From Heliocidaris tuberculata (Eukaryota > Echinodermata > Echinoidea > Camarodonta > Echinometridae), in contig CM046836.1 of NCBI GenBank assembly GCA_025618425.1, positions 12,445,176-12,509,175 on the forward strand: 64,000 bases of DNA, read 5' to 3'. The notes under the pieces were generated by a model. It searched no databases. It worked only from the letters and a program-made list of their open reading frames with translations, and was not told the DNA's origin. Both the position numbers and the translations under genes were made by a program. Shown piece by piece: positions 34,801 through 43,419 of the stretch (the stretch's first letter is position 1; the number at the start of each line of letters is the position of its first letter).

Positions 34801-36068
34801 GTTGACCCACTCTCACTGAAAAGCAAATTGACTGCACACAGAAATGGGTATATATGGGACTGCAAACATGTGGCATGCATGTTCGGCCCGATAACATCAG
34901 CTATTTCTTGTCATATTTCAAATATGAGGGCATTTGAGGAGCCATCCTTTTCAGGGGGACATTTCTACTATGATAATCTTCCAAACTGTCATAAAAGGAA
35001 TGAGAAAGCTCACAAATTATTTTTCACCTTACCCAGAACACAACCTTCCCTTTAATGTGATGTCAAGTTATAACAAATTGATGATCACTATTAAGAATGT
35101 TTACTGCCAGATATATTACATGAAAATAAACAAACTACAAGAGCAAAGATTGCATTAACCTGTGATGTTCAAATAGCTAGAATAATCTGGACAAAGTCAA
35201 AATATGAACAAATTTAAGAGTCAACCCAAATGTATTCTCAATTATTGTACACTAAATCATAAAAGGTCTCATTCATATGGATTCAATTAACATACATTTT
35301 GAACTGTCTTTACAAAAGTTAAAGATGAAATTAATGGTGCTAATCTTAATTTGAGGATGCAAAGCTGATTAATTTAGACTTATGGAATGTTCTGTACCTC
35401 TTTTGTTAAAAAAAGGAAATCTTACAGGTGTTAATCCCTGCCACAGACCAAAGAACCTCTCATTCTTCACCACATCAACCGTGGTGGCAAGCAGTCCCTT
35501 GGAACGGGATGTGGTTAGGTCTGGATGGTGTTCCACAGAGCGGGAGGACTGGATGCGTGTCTTGACCAGGTCTAACGGCTGCAGAAGGATACAGGAACTG
35601 GTACTGCTTATGACCCCACCAAAAAAAGATTTCACTGATGGACTCTGTAATAGGAAAAAAGAGCAGTCAAGTGTAAATGAAAATGTTTAAACTTTAAATC
35701 TATTAAAAAATGCTTAAAATAAATCAATCTTATGTTTCAAAGAAATTAATCTTGTCTTGTTTAAAAGGTACTACTCGATGCTTAACAGTGCATAGAGTAT
35801 TCTGAAGTGCTCGAAACAAATTTTGGCAAATCTCCAGCCAAATGACTTTCATTGAAAGAGAAATTTGTCTCTTGTACTGCTTTGCTTTATCCATCTGCAT
35901 GCCACAAACATAATCATCGAAATAAACATCAATCCTCTATTCCTATAATATCATTACCTCGGTGACTGTGTTTATGCCCTCACAAATAGTCTGCACCATC
36001 TCCACTCCCTGGGTTTCATGCAGTGAGGGCACATATTGCAATATCCAATCAAAGTAACTATTCCTCAT
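25789..36068 (-). CDS. SLC25A38: Mitochondrial glycine carrier, SLC25A38/Hem25 type
   Basis: Nine exons on the - strand: 36068-35958, 35644-35426, 34375-34305, 34045-33940, 32225-32156, 30491-30393, 29738-29578, 27419-27327 and 25815-25789. Phases agree at all junctions; the product is 318 residues (human about 304). The family imports glycine into mitochondria for haem synthesis. Three carrier repeats are visible, with PLDLVK at residues 60-65, PVTVVK at 160-165 and PFDLVK at 252-257. The Thr in the second is normal for this carrier. Strong family matches are [52 protein letters not shown]. One intron is GC-AG (donor at 29577). Two weak points: the first exon is a candidate only, and the acceptor at 29739 is pyrimidine-poor. 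Introns are full of MITEs. Confidence 0.92.
26605..26680 (+). repeat. Short dispersed repeat with ACCCGGGT core
   Basis: CCTAAGGGAACCGGGTAGTC followed by TATTAAACCCATGGGAAT and AATTCAGTAGTCAACG. The same sequence is found at about 26795-27245, split by a MITE, and partly at 29910-29965. Three copies within 3.4 kb, all in SLC25A38 introns. Confidence 0.7.
26830..27195. mobile_element. hAT-like poly-G MITE in SLC25A38 intron 8
   Basis: It starts CAGGGGCGGATCCAGG and ends CCTAATCCACCACTG. The flanks GTTTCTGT (26822-26829) and GTCCCTGT (27196-27203) match at six of eight bases. The target is the short dispersed repeat also present intact at 26605, so the empty-site sequence is known from within this window. 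The body has G-runs and the inverted form of TTGCTTGTCAGAGAATT. Confidence 0.8.
27855..28757 (+). repeat. Dispersed repeat R1 with internal ~146-bp tandem units, copy 1
   Basis: It begins ACAAGTGAATGAGTAAATTA, then a perfect hairpin ATTACGCAATGCGTAAT. TGTCCCCGCCG follows, and its inverse CGGCGGGGACA is at the end. Inside are four ~146-base units marked TTTGGAAGCCCCCACCCAG, then GGAC/ACAC simple repeats. Copy 2 is at 36248-37015. No coding signs. Confidence 0.85.
29029..29541. mobile_element. Long-TIR TTAA MITE in SLC25A38 intron 7
   Basis: TTAA at 29025-29028 and 29542-29545 flanks inverted arms of roughly 190 bases each, starting AGGAAAAGTCCACCC and ending GGGTGGACTTTCCCT. The arms could fold into a long hairpin. 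The right end lies only about 32 bases inside the intron from the GC donor of exon 7. A piggyBac-type origin is inferred from the TTAA. Confidence 0.85.
30510..30869. mobile_element. TTAA MITE, family A, copy 1
   Basis: The ends are AAAGAAGGTTGAGTTCTGG and CCAGAACTCAACCTTCTCT, flanked by TTGA (a decayed TTAA, 30506-30509) and TTAA (30870-30873). On the - strand its edge lies 16 bases upstream of the acceptor of SLC25A38 exon 6, so its terminal pyrimidines (CCTTCTTTT) form part of that acceptor's polypyrimidine tract. Confidence 0.85.
31018..31743. mobile_element. hAT-like MITE with expanded internal repeats, SLC25A38 intron 5
   Basis: GTCTGAAC flanks both sides (31010-31017 and 31744-31751), a perfect 8-base duplication. 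The ends are CATGGGCACAAATCCAGG and ATGGATTTGCGCCACTG, imperfect inverted copies. The inside is about eight tandem units of roughly 65-115 bases, each a C-run, CCACCTTTTTGAATAACC, a T-run and TTGCTTGTCAGAGAATTTTG. Translated Pro/Phe or Gly/Lys frames on both strands are artefacts. Confidence 0.9.
32292..32697. mobile_element. TTAA MITE, family C, copy 2 (inverted)
   Basis: Reverse-orientation copy of the element at 23250-23656, flanked by TTAA at 32288-32291 and 32698-32701. It starts CCCTTTCAGGACAGG and ends CTCAAAAGGG. The right TTAA is shared with the next element. Confidence 0.85.
32702..33087. mobile_element. TTAA MITE, family A, copy 2
   Basis: It starts AGGTAAAGTTGAGTTCTGG and ends CCAGAACTCCACCTTCTCT, with TTAA at 32698-32701 (shared with the element on its left) and 33088-33091. 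It lies in SLC25A38 intron 4. Confidence 0.85.
33481..33757. mobile_element. TTAA MITE, family A, copy 3 (shorter)
   Basis: From CATAAAGTTGAGTTCTGG to CCCAGAAGTCAACTTTCCCT, then TTAA at 33758-33761. The left TTAA is lost (ATAA). The part after GATTACAT is deleted by about 100 bases compared with the other copies. Confidence 0.75.
34527..35051. mobile_element. TTAA MITE, family A, copy 4, carrying a nested MITE
   Basis: TTAA at 34523-34526 and 35052-35055. The ends are AGATAAAGTTGAATTCTGG and CCCAGAACACAACCTTCCCT. It is interrupted at 34545-34685. It lies in SLC25A38 intron 2. Confidence 0.85.
34545..34685. mobile_element. 141-bp MITE nested in family A copy 4
   Basis: GGTCCTGTTTCATAAAACTT on the left and AAGTTTTATGAAACAGGGCC on the right are inverted copies, extended by GTTATC/GATAAC. 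CTG on both sides (34542-34544, 34686-34688) restores the uninterrupted CTGGTCATG of other family A copies. It is small enough to be a hairpin. Confidence 0.85.
35958..36068 (-). CDS. SLC25A38: Candidate first coding exon of SLC25A38
   Basis: A 37-codon frame runs from ATG (36068) to the donor GAG/GTAATG and joins the carrier exon at 35644 in phase 0. It reads [18 protein letters not shown] and on to GINTVTE. There is only weak likeness to the variable vertebrate N-terminus (PSLLQPQDV). An acceptor-like TTGTCAG lies just upstream, so it could be an internal exon with a 5' UTR exon farther away. The alternative first exon at 38295-38372 is also in phase. Confidence 0.45.
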
Positions 36069-36247
36069 TATCGACCAAGACCAGACTGACAATGTAGATC
36101 AGTTGTTTGCCAAATTAGAACATTATTGCCTTTTAAACAGAATCAAGGTCCAAAGTCCAGTGTCATATCCTCTAGACCAAAACACCTCTCATGGTCAAGC
36201 CAATATCTCTGACCTTTCAAATTAAAGGGGACCCATCACCCCAAGAA

Positions 36248-36926
36248 GAACAAGTGAATGAGTAAATTACGCAATGCGTAATAAATGTCCCCGCCGGAAG
36301 TGCAGATCTGTGGAAATTAACTAGCCTGAACCTTAAAACTTCAGTGAAAAACTTAAGTGAATAAAATAATAATGTTGCTGCATGCAAAAGAAGAGAATAC
36401 CAACAATGCATGTATACAACTGAAATATAAAACATGAAAACATTATGAACCTTCAGCCATTTTGAATAAATTTGCATAAATTTGCATGAATAATGAATTT
36501 CAAAATTCTGTGTAGAAGTTTGGAAGCCCCCACCCAGCCCTATCAGATAAAACAATCGGAATCAAAATCCGATGTGAAATAGAGAAGTAGCATTTTCGTC
36601 AATTTTGAATAAATTTGCATAAATTTGCATAATTAATGAATTTCACAATTCTGTGTAGAAGTTTGGAAGCCCCCACCCAGCCCTATCAGATAAAACAATC
36701 AGAATCAAAATCCGATGTGAAATAGAGGAGAAGTAGCATTTTTCGTCAATTTTGAATAAATTTGCATAAATTTGCATAATTAATGAATTTCAAAATTCTG
36801 TGTAGAAGTTTGAAAGCCCCCACCCAGCCCTATCAGATAAAACAATCGGAATCAAAATCGGCCAAGAAATGACGGAGAAGTAGCATTATCTAACATTTGA
36901 GCACACACGGACAGACGGACGGACGG

Positions 36927-36959
<33 letters not shown>

Positions 36960-37015
36960 CGAAGGGAGCCCGTTTCATAACTTCCCCTCGCGAACTTCGT
37001 TCGGCGGGGACAAAA
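36248..37015 (+). repeat. Dispersed repeat R1, copy 2
   Basis: Same order as copy 1 at 27855: ACAAGTGAATGAG, hairpin ATTACGCAATGCGTAAT, TGTCCCCGCCG, three (not four) ~146-base units, an ACAC run, and CGGCGGGGACA with an A-run. The flanking sequence differs outside ACAAGTG and after the A-run, so these mark the element's edges. Confidence 0.85.
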
Positions 37016-37189
37016 AAATGTACATCTCTAGAAGAGATAAACCACCCTCTCTAAAACTATATATGAGACATTAAGGGTTAAAATGATTTCATATCATGTC
37101 CCACACAGAAGTTAATTCAGTGTTAACTTCCATCCTCTTATCTTTATTCAGATTGCAATTTGCAACTTGCAATACCTATTTCCCTGATG

Positions 37190-37400
37190 ATATATATATG
37201 TTATATGATATATGACATATGATATATGATATATGATACATGATATATGTATATGATATATGATGCGATATATGATGTATAATGTAAAATGTGTGATGTA
37301 TGATATACATGTATAATATATGATATATCATATATGATACAGGTATACAGTATAATTATGATATACACAATATATGATATATGGTATACTGGTATGATAA
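37190..37400. repeat. ATATGATATATG simple repeat
   Basis: About 200 bases of diverged TATATGATA units upstream of SLC25A38. No other content is seen. Confidence 0.85.
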
Positions 37401-38294
37401 CTTATGATATTTTAAACTGATGCTTTATTCCATAATGAAACCACAAACATACATAGAAAAACATTATTTGTGATTACGGTAGTCCCTTTAACAGAACCTT
37501 GGCTGATATACAGAGTCCAAGACTTACATTTAGCAGCTTAGTTGAAAAGGACACTGATGTATTATCCTCTGGGCCATGACCCGACACCCTGTCGGACATT
37601 TGACCTTGCAGTTGTTGCCTCTTCCTCTATCTAGATATATGCTCGCATATAGACTAAAAGTATGGTAACCTAGATTGAAGGAAAAGAAAGCATAAAGAAG
37701 AAACTTACACTATTAGACCAAATGGTCTAAAAACAGCATTTTCGAGCTTCATAATCTTATTTTCTCCACACAAAGTGCCCCGTTTTGGATGAATGTTCTT
37801 TTTTCCCCATTACCGTACTTCTTTAATAAAAAAAGTTTGTAGAACAATATCTTGCACACTGATTCCGTGTTACTGATTTCACACCAGCAAGACTAGATTT
37901 AATGTTGTATCTAGTAGTGGTCCGATTTACTTTGGGGTAAAATTCACATTAATCAGATCGAATATCAAGATTTGTGGCTTACATGTAACTACAGAATACC
38001 CCACCAATTTATGCACATGGAAGTCCAAGGCATAGGATCAGGGTTAGGGTTAGGTTAGGGCTTTTGTTGGCTAACAATCTTTCTAGAACGGTTATTCCAC
38101 ATTATTTGTTAATATGACCTACTGTCTGTACAAACTTTTATTAGACACACAGGTCACAGTCACACACCTTTTCTATACACCTCAACACTTTCAAACAACA
38201 CTGCACAAAAGTCACCAACATTCACTCAAAATCGGCAACTGATTTACAAATAACGACACCAACATGTCCATGAAATACAATAAATTCAACTCAC
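37401..38294. other. Spacer/intron upstream of SLC25A38 coding exons
   Basis: No gene can be supported. It contains a short telomere-like GGGTTAGGGTTAGG patch at 38039-38064. If the exon at 38295 is used, this is the first intron of SLC25A38. Confidence 0.4.
38039..38064. repeat. Interstitial telomere-like repeat
   Basis: CAGGGTTAGGGTTAGGTTAG: about three TTAGGG units and one shortened unit. It is too short to say more than that it resembles the animal telomere repeat. Confidence 0.6.
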
Positions 38295-38372
38295 CGATAT
38301 TGGGAAAGATAATTCCAAAAATGAAATCTGTAATTTACTGTCAGTTCTCGCGAAATGGTGTACCGGAGTCAT
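38295..38372 (-). CDS. SLC25A38: Alternative first exon candidate of SLC25A38
   Basis: ATG at 38372 opens 26 codons (MTPVHHFARTDSKLQ and on) up to a consensus donor ATCG/GTGAGT at 38295/38294, ending in phase 0. That phase fits direct splicing to the carrier exon at 35644. If spliced to the 36068 exon instead, it would be a short upstream frame in the 5' UTR. Next to it on the 5' side is a CpG-richer, promoter-like stretch. I cannot decide between the two starts. Confidence 0.4.
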
Positions 38373-38545
38373 TGTGTACATTTCTTGGTCGCCGCGAGCA
38401 CTGAATCTAATTCAGTTGTCAAAATTTGGTCCCTATCGCACACACGTAAATGTCTTGATTTTCCATGTGCGCGATTGTAGAGGTCGATGTGCGCGCACGA
38501 TACCGAGTTTCTTTGTGGCTAAATATTGGCTGGTCGAGGTTTAGT
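38373..38545 (-). promoter_or_regulatory. SLC25A38: Putative SLC25A38 promoter
   Basis: A CpG-richer island in AT-rich DNA directly upstream (on the - strand) of the candidate first exon, with GTGCGCGCAC and an ATTGG (CCAAT on the - strand) near 38525. No TATA box is evident. This is a position-based inference. Confidence 0.35.
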
Positions 38546-38873
38546 CTAACATCAGCGATTTGAAAAAAAACATGCGATGGCGAAAAAAACATGTGATGGC
38601 GAAAAAATCAGCAGGGATTTCTTGAGTTTTTGACATGATTTTGACTAAATGAATTCTGCAGGAAATATCAGAAGTTCTTCATTACAGCCATTTTAAGGTA
38701 AGACTGAGATTTTTTACAAGAGCCAAATTTGAAAGGAAGTATTTTAAAAATTTATCCTATTTTTCCCCAATACATTTACTACATGCGATAGAAATACTAT
38801 TAATTGGCATTGCTCGTTCTTAGTGGTCAAACTAATAGTTTTTTGCTTTTGTTTACATTGAAATTGTTATTAT

Positions 38874-39899
38874 TAGGGTGTCTGAAGTCACAAAGAAAAG
38901 TGTCAGCTTAAAACGTGCTGATTCAGGGGGGAAAATGGCACAATTTTGGGGGCAAATTCATCCTGTTATTAAAATGTGATCTGAATTAATTTTTATCTCA
39001 TATTTGGAATGTATGGAAAGAGAAAATACTGGTCATTCTTTTGACACTAAGGACAAGTTTCTAGGCTCACTAGAAAATTAAAATAAGAGATAAATTGCAA
39101 ACCCTTATATTTGTGTGTATTCAGATTGTCATTTCCCCATGCGTTTCCTATGGGAAACTGAAATTTCTGTTTTACACAAATTTTGTCACTTTTTCGCAAT
39201 TTTGCACTGTGATCTGATATTCAAACCTTGAAAAAATTCATACCATCAGAAAGATTGTAAAATTTCCTATCTGGTCATGTAAAGGACAAGTTTTTGACTT
39301 TAAGCATAAAGTTGCAACAGCTCTCTGAAGCTCAAAATTTGCATTTGTGTGTGTCCCATTTCTTAACTACATAGCCACTTATACATGTACAAGCTTATCT
39401 GAAGATAACCTTGTACTCAGACTAGCTCTTTTATGGGTGAATAGGCTTCAATAGCTATTGTGTGTATCAGCAGGCCCTTTTCCAGGCTAGATCATTCATA
39501 CAGGAGAGGAAAATAATTATTTAAAATTTCACTTTCAATTCTGAATCCCTAATTTGTGGCACAGTAAGAGTGGAAGAGTCCATGAATCAGGTAATCTAGC
39601 AAATTTCAGAAAATTAAATCTTGCTTAGAGCAATTTTGTTGTCTGTTTTTGACTGCTGCAACAGTGAATGTTGGACACAGTCCCACATAGGCAAGGGCCC
39701 CATGAGTGCTACATAGCCTATGGCAGGAAAAAGCTGAAAAATGGTCCGATTTCATTCTCTTATTTTGCAGTAATTAACTGGAATTTTTCATGAAATATCA
39801 TATTTCTGTCAGTTTGATAGTTATTATTTTTTAAATCCAGAAAGAAAATTTAATATCATTTTGAACTAAGTGAAATAATTTTTTTCTCCAGACACCCTA
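38874..39899. mobile_element. Inverted-repeat element containing dispersed repeat copy 2
   Basis: TAGGGTGTCTG at the left and CAGACACCCTA at the right, flanked by TTATTAT on both sides (38867-38873, 39900-39906). The low-complexity target makes the duplication length uncertain (7 or 8). About 39380-39705 matches the repeat at 17400-17760. No transposase frame. Confidence 0.7.
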
Positions 39900-39956
39900 T
39901 TATTATGATATCTGTATTCGATATTTGAACGATGTATACTTTCAATTGTAAGGCTT

Positions 39957-41484
39957 AACTGCAGAATACCCTGTCCAAAATTGCCTTGATCGTTGGTGAG
40001 CCAACGACCAACGATTGATATTACAACGCAACGGCTGTAGAGGGCGTCTTTTGAGAGAGAGCGAAAGAGAGAGAGAGAGAGAGAGAGATAGGTCGTTGGT
40101 TCGTTGGCACTCGACTCAGGTGTGCATATATTATGATGCTTCGTTCTAACACCTTAAAAGAAAAAATAATATTTCCTGAAATTTAACTCTAAATATTAGG
40201 TCGTTGAATCGTTGGTCGTTGGCACTCATTTTGAAATTTAACTAAGTCGTTTGATCGTTGGTCGTTGGCACTCATTTTGAAATTTAACTGTAGCCTATGT
40301 GTATTAGGTCGTTGGATCGTTGGTCGTTGGCACTTATTTTTTATTGGTCTTTGTAGGTTTATATTAGATCGTTGGATCGTTGCTCGTTGGCACTTAGATC
40401 TATTTTGACATTTAACTGTAGGGTCTATGTACAATATATTAGGTTGTTGGATCGTTGGTCGTTGGCACTCTTTTTGACATTTAACTGTATAGTATTTTGA
40501 AATTTTGGTGTAGTCTATATTAGTGCTGGTATCGACACGCCTGATGTCGCCACTATGGCTACAAAAGTACTGGTTTTGGACTTTGCCGACATGTCGACAC
40601 GCATGCTCCGATGGCGACATAAAATGGGTCTTTTTACATGTACCTCGCCGAGGCGTCGTCCGCGCGTATGTGATTTGTTTCACATACGCATTAGCAGCGC
40701 GCGCGCGCGACACGATCGCTGCGTATCTAGCTGCGACGACCGGTATACATTACGTACATGTACATGCCTAGATATGCGACACTAGCTGACTCGCACCGCA
40801 TGACTTTCATTAATGCTTGATAAATTGGATCATACAAAACAAATTTTGGGGCAAATAGTTGACAGTGTGCATCTTTGAGAACTGTAAGTGAGTATGACTG
40901 CGAGTGTGAGCCCGTGAGGACATAGTGCATGTATTCCATGTAAAGCTCTTGTGAATTTGTGTCGGGTAACTCTGGTTTAATAGTGTACGGTCACTAAGGG
41001 AGCGACCCGAGTTTAGACTTGTTTGACTCATGTCCAGATGTCGACACATGTCGACATCGGCGTTAATTTTATTGCGACATGGCGACATAGATTTTCCATG
41101 CCGATACCAGCACTAGTCTATATGCACTTAGTCTAGGTTGTTGGAACGTTGGTCGTTGGCACACGTTTTGAAATTCGTTGGCACTTATGTATATTAGGTC
41201 GTTGGATCGTTGGTTGTTGGCACTTATTTTGATATTTGTAGGTTTATATTAGAGCGTTGGATCGTTGGTCGTTGGCACTTATTTTGAATAGGGTCTAGAC
41301 CTATATTTATTTGGTAGTTGGTGAAACATTGGTTGTTGGTCGTTGGCTTTCATTCGTGAATATCATATAGGCCGTTGGCCATTGGCTGTTCAACTTGAAC
41401 TGAATTTCTATAGGTCGTTGGTCGTTGTGTCGTTGCCGTTGGCTCATCCTGACACGCTCGTTTGGTGCAGGGTATTCTGCAGTT
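39957..41484. repeat. GTTGGATCGTTGGTCGTTGG minisatellite between inverted ends
   Basis: AACTGCAGAATACCCTG (39957-39973) and CAGGGTATTCTGCAGTT (41468-41484) are perfect inverted copies. Between them lie about ten units of roughly 55-90 bases built on TCGTTGGTCGTTGGCACT and ATTTTGAAATTTAACTG; the first appears inverted (CCAACGACCAACGA near 40001). The array is split by the element at 40521-41115. It is probably one mobile element with an expanded core. Confidence 0.75.
40521..41115. mobile_element. hAT-like MITE inside the minisatellite
   Basis: The ends TAGTGCTGGTATCG and CGATACCAGCACTA are inverted copies. GTCTATAT on both sides (40513-40520, 41116-41123) is a perfect 8-base duplication. The inside has GTCGACA/TGTCGAC motifs and a CG-rich centre near 40690. 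No transposase frame. Confidence 0.9.
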
Positions 41485-42113
41485 GTTCCAATTGTAATAG
41501 CAGATTTCTGCAGTATTATGAAATAATTTCATTCATTCATTCTGTTCATTCATTCATTCATTCATCCCTCATCACACAACTTACACTTTACGGTACAGGT
41601 ATTTTTACGTGTGGGACTAGTCGAAAGAAAATGACAGAATGAGCTTTCAAATTCAATACTTTGAGGTGAATTCTTAAATTGTGTTTTGGACCTACCGTAG
41701 GGTGGCTTAGTTTTGAATAACTACAGCGGTCTGGTCCTGACTATATTCGTAAAATAGCTTCAGCAACAAACTTTCCAAGTCGACCTCTCATTCTCTCTCT
41801 TTAACGCAGGAACGTGTGTGCGCTGATCCTGGCCGGAATCACGTCGAAATACGGTATCCGAAAAATACAGATTCTGCGTTGCGAATTTGAGGATGAATTT
41901 ACCAAAGTAGTGATTAGACGTAGTGCAAAAGGCATGGAGAGTGTCGCTGAATGCGGACCGCGCTGTCTTTTGTCGGCGTGTATACGGATATCGTATCCGA
42001 TATATATCACCCTTTTTTCAAGGATCATTATCTTAGCCTCAGATCCAGGCTCATTACTTCCATGTGTAACAAACGTGATTATTCGTGATTCAACGGCGGA
42101 TTCGGGGGCGGAT

Positions 42114-42149
<36 letters not shown>

Positions 42150-43419
42150 GGGGAGTGTACAAAGTGAACATGCTCCTCGAATCTGCTGTACTTTGAGCAC
42201 TTACGGCGCACCCCTAGTGTAATGATTCAGAGATCTTTTCTGGGTTTTTCTGGGTTTTTTCCTATTTTGTTTGCTTCAGAGTTTTAAATCTATCCTGTAT
42301 TTGGGGGGTTTTGTTTTGTTTCCTGATATATATTTTTTTAATTCTATAAATGTGTAGCCCTCCTGGGTACCCATTGTTAAATTTATTTAATAGATTTGCT
42401 CCTGATCGTTTATTGTACTAGCCTATTTATGACCATACACATAATAGGTAAAAAACAAACAAACAAACAAAAACAACAACAAAAACAACTATAAACGGGT
42501 TACTATTATGGAGGCCATATTCATGAATTTAGTGATGTTGTTGTCTGTCAGAGATCATTGTGGACTAGATATCTAGGGGGTTTATGTCAGAGTTTTTTGT
42601 CGTTGTTTGTTTTGTTATGATTTTCTTTCCTTTTTTTTTAATTAAGAAAAGCACCTACAAAATGTGAAACCTCATTTTTTTAAATCATTATTATTATTTA
42701 TTTATTTATTTTTTTATTTTTTTTTTTTTATTTTTTTTTTGGGGGGGGGGGGGCTCCGGCAGAGATTTGTTTCATTGCTTATGCTCCTAACCAAAACCAA
42801 CTTCAAAACTGCATCAGTACCTATCCCCAACCATCTCTGGTATTATTCATGTTCGAGTTAAAAATATTTCATGAAGATATAAACTTATATTATTTATCGG
42901 GTTGTGAATAGAGCACCCCATGTATTACGTCCAGGAAAAAGGTCTCAGGAATCTCATTGCCTTCTCGCAATCGCAGATATTTGCATACGTAGCAAGAGGA
43001 AAATGGGACCGTTGCTTTTACTCCCCCCCCCCAAAAAAAAAAAATAATAATAATAATAAATAAAAATAAAAATAAATAAATAAATAAATAAATGAATAAA
43101 ATTAAAAAGAATTTTAAAAAATAAATAGATAAAAAATAGATAAATGAATAAACTCTTGGGGAGGAAAATGAAAAAAATATAGGAAATGGGAAATGAGAAA
43201 TTAAGGGACAGAGAAAGAGAGGGGGGGGGGGGGGGAGCAATGCCAATGTATTTTGTATTGCAGCTGGAATTCAAGAACTTCTTTTTCAACCCAGAGTCAT
43301 TAATGACGCTGGATTGAAAAATGTACCCAGAAATGACGGAAACGATACAAAATGCAGGGGCCGCGGAGCGTTTTTGAAAGTGGGGGCTGATCTGATTTTT
43401 ACTCATTAATGACAATTTT
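41485..43419. other. Spacer with simple repeats
   Basis: No gene is supported. It holds an ATTC tetranucleotide tract at 41530-41565, a G-run of about 30 at 42115-42148, TTTA-rich DNA with a G-run at 42690-42752, and the inverse of that type at 43020-43240. A GC-richer stretch with an acceptor-like start (TTTAACGCAG) at 41802-42110 keeps one open frame but matches no protein I know. Confidence 0.4.

Noticed and set aside
38039..38064. Chromosome end or fused telomere
   Set aside because: Only about three units; unique sequence and genes continue on both sides.
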